Positions 6,130 to 8,922 of a DNA stretch of 8,922 nt are shown piece after piece. The notes under the pieces were generated by a model. That model was not told the DNA's origin. It was given only the letters and a program-made list of their open reading frames with translations, and did not search any database. The stretch spans positions 1-8,922 of the forward strand of contig JAEZEN010000344.1 of assembly GCA_023433185.1 (NCBI GenBank), given 5' to 3'. Position 1 is the stretch's first letter. Each line of letters opens with the position of its first letter. This stretch comes from Pseudomonadota bacterium. Lineage in GTDB: Bacteria; Pseudomonadota; Alphaproteobacteria; Rhizobiales; Kaistiaceae. The translations under genes and the position numbers were made by a program.

Positions 6130-6718
6130 GGGTTCGATGACCGCCGAGGATGTGCTCGCCACCTTCCGTGAGGCCGACGCCATCCTCGAAGGGCACTTCA
6201 TCCTGTCCTCCGGCCTGCGCAGCCCGGTGTTCCTGCAGAAGGCGCGGGTCTTCATGTATCCGGAGAAGACGGAGCGGCTCTGCCGGGCGCTCGCGGAGAA
6301 GATCCGGTCCGCCGGTCTCGGGACGATCGACTTCGTCGTCTCGCCGGCCGTCGGCGGCATCGTGCCCGGCTACGAGACCGCCCGGCAGCTGGGTGTCCGG
6401 GCGATGTGGGTCGAGCGCGAGGACGGCGTCTTCCGCCTCCGCCGCTTCGAGATGCCCGAAGGCGCAAGGGTCGTCGTCGTCGAGGACATCGTCAGCACCG
6501 GTCTGTCGATCCGCGAGGCGGTCGCCGCGATCCGCGAACTCGGTGCCGAGGTGCTGGCGGCGGCCTGCCTGATCGACCGATCGGCGGGGGAGGCCGATGT
6601 CGGCGTGCCGCTGGTCGCCCTCGCCGACTACAAGGTTCCCGCCTATCCCGCCGACCGGCTCCCCCCCGAACTCGCCGCCATCCCCCCGGTGAAGCCGGGC
6701 AGCCGCGGGCTCGCCTGA
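6122..6718 (+). CDS. pyrE: Orotate phosphoribosyltransferase (Thermus-type PyrE)
   Basis: The 198-residue product is a type I phosphoribosyltransferase: [11 protein letters not shown] (117-127) is the PRPP-binding loop with E121 and D122. The N-terminal [19 protein letters not shown] (23-41) is typical of the short PyrE class that includes the Thermus enzyme. The flexible loop reads [17 protein letters not shown], not the Lys-rich loop of E. coli PyrE. The enzyme joins orotate to PRPP to give orotidine monophosphate, the fifth step of UMP synthesis. The C-terminal stretch [21 protein letters not shown] lacks the CPxC pair of the Thermus type. The ATG at 6122 overlaps the rsh stop by 8 bp, suggesting translational coupling. 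An in-frame ATG at 6137 follows GAGGG by 4 bases and could be the true start, giving 193 residues beginning [10 protein letters not shown]. Confidence 0.9.
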   Translation: MAEGSMTAEDVLATFREADAILEGHFILSSGLRSPVFLQKARVFMYPEKTERLCRALAEKIRSAGLGTIDFVVSPAVGGIVPGYETARQLGVRAMWVEREDGVFRLRRFEMPEGARVVVVEDIVSTGLSIREAVAAIRELGAEVLAAACLIDRSAGEADVGVPLVALADYKVPAYPADRLPPELAAIPPVKPGSRGLA

Positions 6719-6721
6719 GCC

Positions 6722-7273
6722 ATGCTCTTCCAGCGGCGCGACCCGCTCCGCCTTCAGGATCGCCTCCGCCGGTTCATCTGGCCGCCCGGCGGCTGGCTGC
6801 GGAGCATCCGCTACTTCGGCAAGCGGGTGCTGCGCCTTGGCGACAGCCCGCACGCCATCGCTCTCGGCTTCGCCTGCGGCGTCGGCGTCTCCTATACGCC
6901 GTTCGTGGGCTTTCATTTCGTCATGAGCGCCGTGCTCGCCTATTTCCTCCGTGGCAACCTCGTCGCCTCGGCCATCGGCACCGCGGTCGGCAACCCGCTC
7001 ACCTTCCCGGCGATGTGGTGGAGCGCCTACCAGCTCGGCCACCTGCTGCTCGGAACCCAGGCCGGCGACCTGGTCCTGCCCGGCACGGAAGGGGCGCCGC
7101 CCTGGTACGACGTCCTGCCGATCCTCAGGCCGATGCTGCTCGGCGCGGTGCCGCTGGGCCTCGCCTCGGGCTTCGTCGCCTACTTGATCGTGCGGGCGAT
7201 CGTGCGCACCTATCAGAACGCGCGCCGGCGGCACATCCTCGCCGGCCGCTCGGAGCGGACAGGGGCGGAATAG
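6722..7273 (+). CDS. DUF2062 family membrane protein
   Basis: The 183-residue product has a basic N-terminal part (RRDPLRLQDRLRRFIWPPGGW) followed by membrane segments at about 46-77 (probably a re-entrant or paired stretch), 80-110 and 138-161. The conserved GNPLT motif (90-94), preceded by a small-residue segment, and the N-terminal PxGW-x-R...Y pattern are typical of DUF2062. The function of this family is unknown, although members often lie beside envelope or lipid genes. The C-terminus is short, basic and probably cytoplasmic. The start lies 3 bp after the pyrE stop with no Shine-Dalgarno, so translation probably depends on ribosomes finishing pyrE. acpS follows 18 bp later. The start is not in doubt because the upstream frame offers no better candidate. 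Confidence 0.82.
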   Translation: MLFQRRDPLRLQDRLRRFIWPPGGWLRSIRYFGKRVLRLGDSPHAIALGFACGVGVSYTPFVGFHFVMSAVLAYFLRGNLVASAIGTAVGNPLTFPAMWWSAYQLGHLLLGTQAGDLVLPGTEGAPPWYDVLPILRPMLLGAVPLGLASGFVAYLIVRAIVRTYQNARRRHILAGRSERTGAE

Positions 7274-7291
7274 GCGCGTGGAGACCTGCCC

Positions 7292-7699
7292 ATGATCATC
7301 GGCACCGGCAACGACCTGATCGACATCAGCCGCATCGAGAAGACGCTGGAGCGCCACGGCGCGCGCTTCGTCGAGCGCATCTTCACGCCGGTCGAGATCC
7401 GGAAGTCCGAGCGCCGTCGCGCCCGGGCGGCCTCCTACGCCAAGCGCTTCGCGGCCAAGGAAGCGTGCGCCAAGGCGCTCGGCACGGGGCTCAGCCAGGG
7501 CGTCTTCTGGCGCGACATGGGCGTGGTCAACATGCCCTCCGGCAAGCCGACGATGGCGCTGACCGGCGGTGCGGCCGACCGTCTCACGTCGCTGATCCCC
7601 GCCGGCCACAAGGCGGTGATCCATCTCACCATCACGGATGAATTCCCCATGGCCCAGGCCTATGTGATCATCGAAGCCGTGCCGGAGAGCACGCCGTAA
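7292..7699 (+). CDS. acpS: Holo-[acyl-carrier-protein] synthase
   Basis: The 135-residue product matches the short AcpS type of phosphopantetheinyl transferase. It begins [16 protein letters not shown], with magnesium ligand D8, and [16 protein letters not shown] (51-66) supplies E57 and K61, the second metal and catalytic residues. The end, [19 protein letters not shown], is typical of alphaproteobacterial AcpS. The enzyme moves 4'-phosphopantetheine from CoA to apo-ACP and so activates fatty acid synthesis; AcpS usually works as a trimer with active sites between subunits. GGAGA at 7280-7284, 7 bases before the ATG, is a good ribosome binding site. It lies between DUF2062 and lepB; pdxJ, often the neighbour of acpS in proteobacteria, is absent here. 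The gap to lepB is 107 bp, so this may be the end of one transcript segment. Confidence 0.96.
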   Translation: MIIGTGNDLIDISRIEKTLERHGARFVERIFTPVEIRKSERRRARAASYAKRFAAKEACAKALGTGLSQGVFWRDMGVVNMPSGKPTMALTGGAADRLTSLIPAGHKAVIHLTITDEFPMAQAYVIIEAVPESTP

Positions 7700-7755
7700 A
7701 TCGGCCCGCTTTCGCCGCCACGGCGTTGCCTTCGACCCCCAAATGCCGGTATGAC

Positions 7756-7781
7756 CGGGCGCGGTTTCCGAAGACCGCCCG
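7756..7781 (+). terminator. Terminator-like hairpin in the acpS-lepB gap
   Basis: CGGGC (7756-7760) and GGTTT (7763-7767) pair with the stretch 7772-7781 (AGACCGCCCG), with GC at 7761-7762 bulged, one G-U pair and the loop CCGA. AATTTCCCC follows, so the T run is only three bases. The element may attenuate transcription into lepB-rnc, or may be an incidental fold of GC-rich sequence. Confidence 0.25.
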
Positions 7782-7806
7782 AATTTCCCCGAGCCGAGAC
7801 GAGCGG

Positions 7807-8559
7807 ATGAGCGTGGCGAGCAGCGATAAGTCCCGCGAGAAGAAGGGCAGCGGTCTTGGCGAAACCGTCAAGATCGTCATTCAGGCGCTTCTGCTCGCCC
7901 TGGTCGTCCGTACCCTGCTGTTCCAGCCCTTCAACATCCCGTCCGGATCGATGAAGTCGACGCTGCTGGTCGGCGACTATCTCTTCGTTTCCAAGTATGC
8001 CTACGGGTTCAGCCGCTACTCGCTGCCGTTCGGCCCGAATCTCTTCGAGGGCCGGATCTGGGCGGCGGAGCCGGAGCGGGGCGACGTCGTCGTCTTCAAG
8101 CTGCCGCGCGACAACTCGACCGACTACATCAAGCGCGTCGTCGGCCTGCCGGGCGACCAGATCCAGGTGAGGGGCGGCGTCCTCTACATCAACGACGTGC
8201 CCGTCGAGCGCGAGAGCGTCGGCGAGTGGACCGACGACGACGGCATCCGCTACGAGCGCTTCCGCGAGACGATGCCCAACGGCGTCCAGTACATGACGCT
8301 CGACCGCGACCCCAACGGGCCCGAGGACAACACCCAGGTCTACGAGGTGCCGGAAGGGCACTACTTCATGATGGGCGACAACCGCGACAACTCGACCGAC
8401 AGCCGGGTGCTGTCCGCGGTGGGCTACGTGCCGTTCGAGAATCTCGTCGGCCGCGCCGAGGTGATCTTCTTCTCGGTCGAGGAGGGTAACGCCGCCTGGC
8501 AGTTCTGGAAGTGGCCGTGGACGGTCCGCTGGGACCGGATGTTCTCCTCGGTCGAATGA
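7807..8559 (+). CDS. lepB: Signal peptidase I
   Basis: The 250-residue product has a short basic cytoplasmic N-terminus (KSREKK) and one membrane helix at about 21-38. It then shows FNIPSGSMKSTLLVGDYLF with the catalytic serine S48. DYIKRVVGLPGDQ supplies the general base K109, and GDNRDNSTDSR (190-200) is the last conserved box. The enzyme cuts signal peptides from exported proteins on the outer face of the inner membrane by a Ser-Lys mechanism. It has one N-terminal membrane segment rather than the two of E. coli LepB. The ATG at 7807 places the membrane helix normally. The frame is open from 7726, but that extension has no recognisable features. Only weak purine-rich sequence (GAGACGAG) precedes the start. 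The stop overlaps the rnc start in ATGA, so the two are translationally coupled, as is common for lepB-rnc. Confidence 0.96.
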   Translation: MSVASSDKSREKKGSGLGETVKIVIQALLLALVVRTLLFQPFNIPSGSMKSTLLVGDYLFVSKYAYGFSRYSLPFGPNLFEGRIWAAEPERGDVVVFKLPRDNSTDYIKRVVGLPGDQIQVRGGVLYINDVPVERESVGEWTDDDGIRYERFRETMPNGVQYMTLDRDPNGPEDNTQVYEVPEGHYFMMGDNRDNSTDSRVLSAVGYVPFENLVGRAEVIFFSVEEGNAAWQFWKWPWTVRWDRMFSSVE

Positions 8560-8922
8560 GAAAGGGCGGCAGCGGCGCGCTCGACGGGCTCGAGACGCGC
8601 CTGGGCCACCGGTTCGCCGATCGCAGGCTCCTCGAGACGGCCTTGACGCATGCCAGCGCCGCGAGCGGCAGCCGGCCGAGCTACCAGCGGCTCGAGTTCC
8701 TCGGCGACCGGGTTCTCGGCCTCGTCATCGCCGAGATGCTGCTCGAGGCGTTCCCGAAGGCCAACGAGGGCGAACTCGCCCAGCGCCTGACGGCGATGGT
8801 GCGCAACGAGAGCTGCGCCGAGGTGGCGGTCGCCCTCGACATCGGCGGCGCGATCCGGCTCGGCTCGGGCGAGGCCCAGGCCGGCGGCCGGACGAAGGCG
8901 GCGATCCTTGGCGACGTCTGCG
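8556..8922 (+). CDS. rnc: Ribonuclease III, N-terminal part (3' end outside window)
   Basis: The 122 codons present cover most of the catalytic domain. YQRLEFLGDRVLGLVIAEML contains the RNase III signature, with E47 and D51 equivalent to E. coli E41 and D45. The last complete residues, ILGDVC, give D120 (E. coli D114); the next metal ligand, E. coli E117, and the double-stranded RNA-binding domain fall beyond the window. The residue matching E. coli E38 is Q44, a change I recall from other alphaproteobacteria. RNase III cuts double-stranded RNA, including ribosomal RNA precursors. The start ATG at 8556 overlaps the lepB TGA in the sequence ATGA. era commonly follows rnc but cannot be seen here. 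Confidence 0.95.
   Translation, partial: MRKGGSGALDGLETRLGHRFADRRLLETALTHASAASGSRPSYQRLEFLGDRVLGLVIAEMLLEAFPKANEGELAQRLTAMVRNESCAEVAVALDIGGAIRLGSGEAQAGGRTKAAILGDVC

Noticed and set aside
6708..6721. 5-bp hairpin over the pyrE stop codon
   Set aside because: It is too short to separate from chance and has no terminator tail.
6101..7624. 507-codon minus-strand frame opposite pyrE, DUF2062 and acpS
   Set aside because: Composition is His/Asp/Arg-rich and it mirrors three plus-strand genes with intact motifs.
7726..7806. N-terminal extension of LepB from a TTG start
   Set aside because: The extension is Pro/Arg-rich, and starting at 7807 gives the normal short cytoplasmic segment before the membrane helix.
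1..8922. Mobile elements, CRISPR array, tRNA or rRNA genes, defence system
   Set aside because: I saw no spaced direct repeats, transposase or integrase motifs, tRNA-like folds or foreign-looking composition. Nearly all coding space is taken by recognisable housekeeping genes.

Overview
The window is GC-rich, densely coded bacterial chromosome with the gene content and protein features of an alphaproteobacterium, most likely of the Hyphomicrobiales (Rhizobiales). Evidence for this is the long acidic form of the omega subunit, a bifunctional RSH protein beginning [11 protein letters not shown], the order rpoZ-rsh-pyrE...acpS-lepB-rnc, and candidate promoters resembling the rhizobial form CTTGAC-N17-CTATAT. 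The taxonomic call is inference from family knowledge; no rRNA is present.

Layout. Bases 1-179 are the 3' end of smpB (trans-translation). A shikimate-dehydrogenase-family oxidoreductase (201-1052) and a class III-like sirtuin (1105-1809) follow on the plus strand. On the minus strand are a family 5-type uracil-DNA glycosylase (2468-1782), whose 3' end overlaps the sirtuin tail to tail by 28 bp, and, just upstream of it, a NYN/LabA-like PIN-fold protein (3095-2487). A 296-bp divergent intergenic region (3096-3391) separates this pair from a long plus-strand run: rpoZ, rsh (relA/spoT), pyrE, a DUF2062 membrane protein, acpS, lepB and rnc (cut by the window end).

How the genes work together. 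The plus-strand run is a housekeeping cluster: an RNA polymerase subunit that carries part of a ppGpp site, the enzyme that makes and degrades ppGpp, pyrimidine synthesis, activation of acyl carrier protein, signal peptide removal and RNA processing. Several junctions are tight (rsh/pyrE overlap 8 bp, pyrE/DUF2062 3-bp gap, lepB/rnc ATGA overlap), which suggests co-transcription. The minus-strand pair joins a putative RNase with a DNA repair glycosylase.

I see no mobile element, CRISPR array, tRNA or rRNA, and no clearly new multi-gene system. The most interesting structure is the 107-bp rpoZ-rsh junction. It holds a terminator-like hairpin, an AT-rich -10-like box, and an AGGAG with no start codon at normal distance. 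A 9-bp hairpin lies between that AGGAG and an in-frame GTG; folding it would leave 8 nt between them. The divergent NYN/rpoZ region, with a predicted long structured leader on the NYN side, is second.
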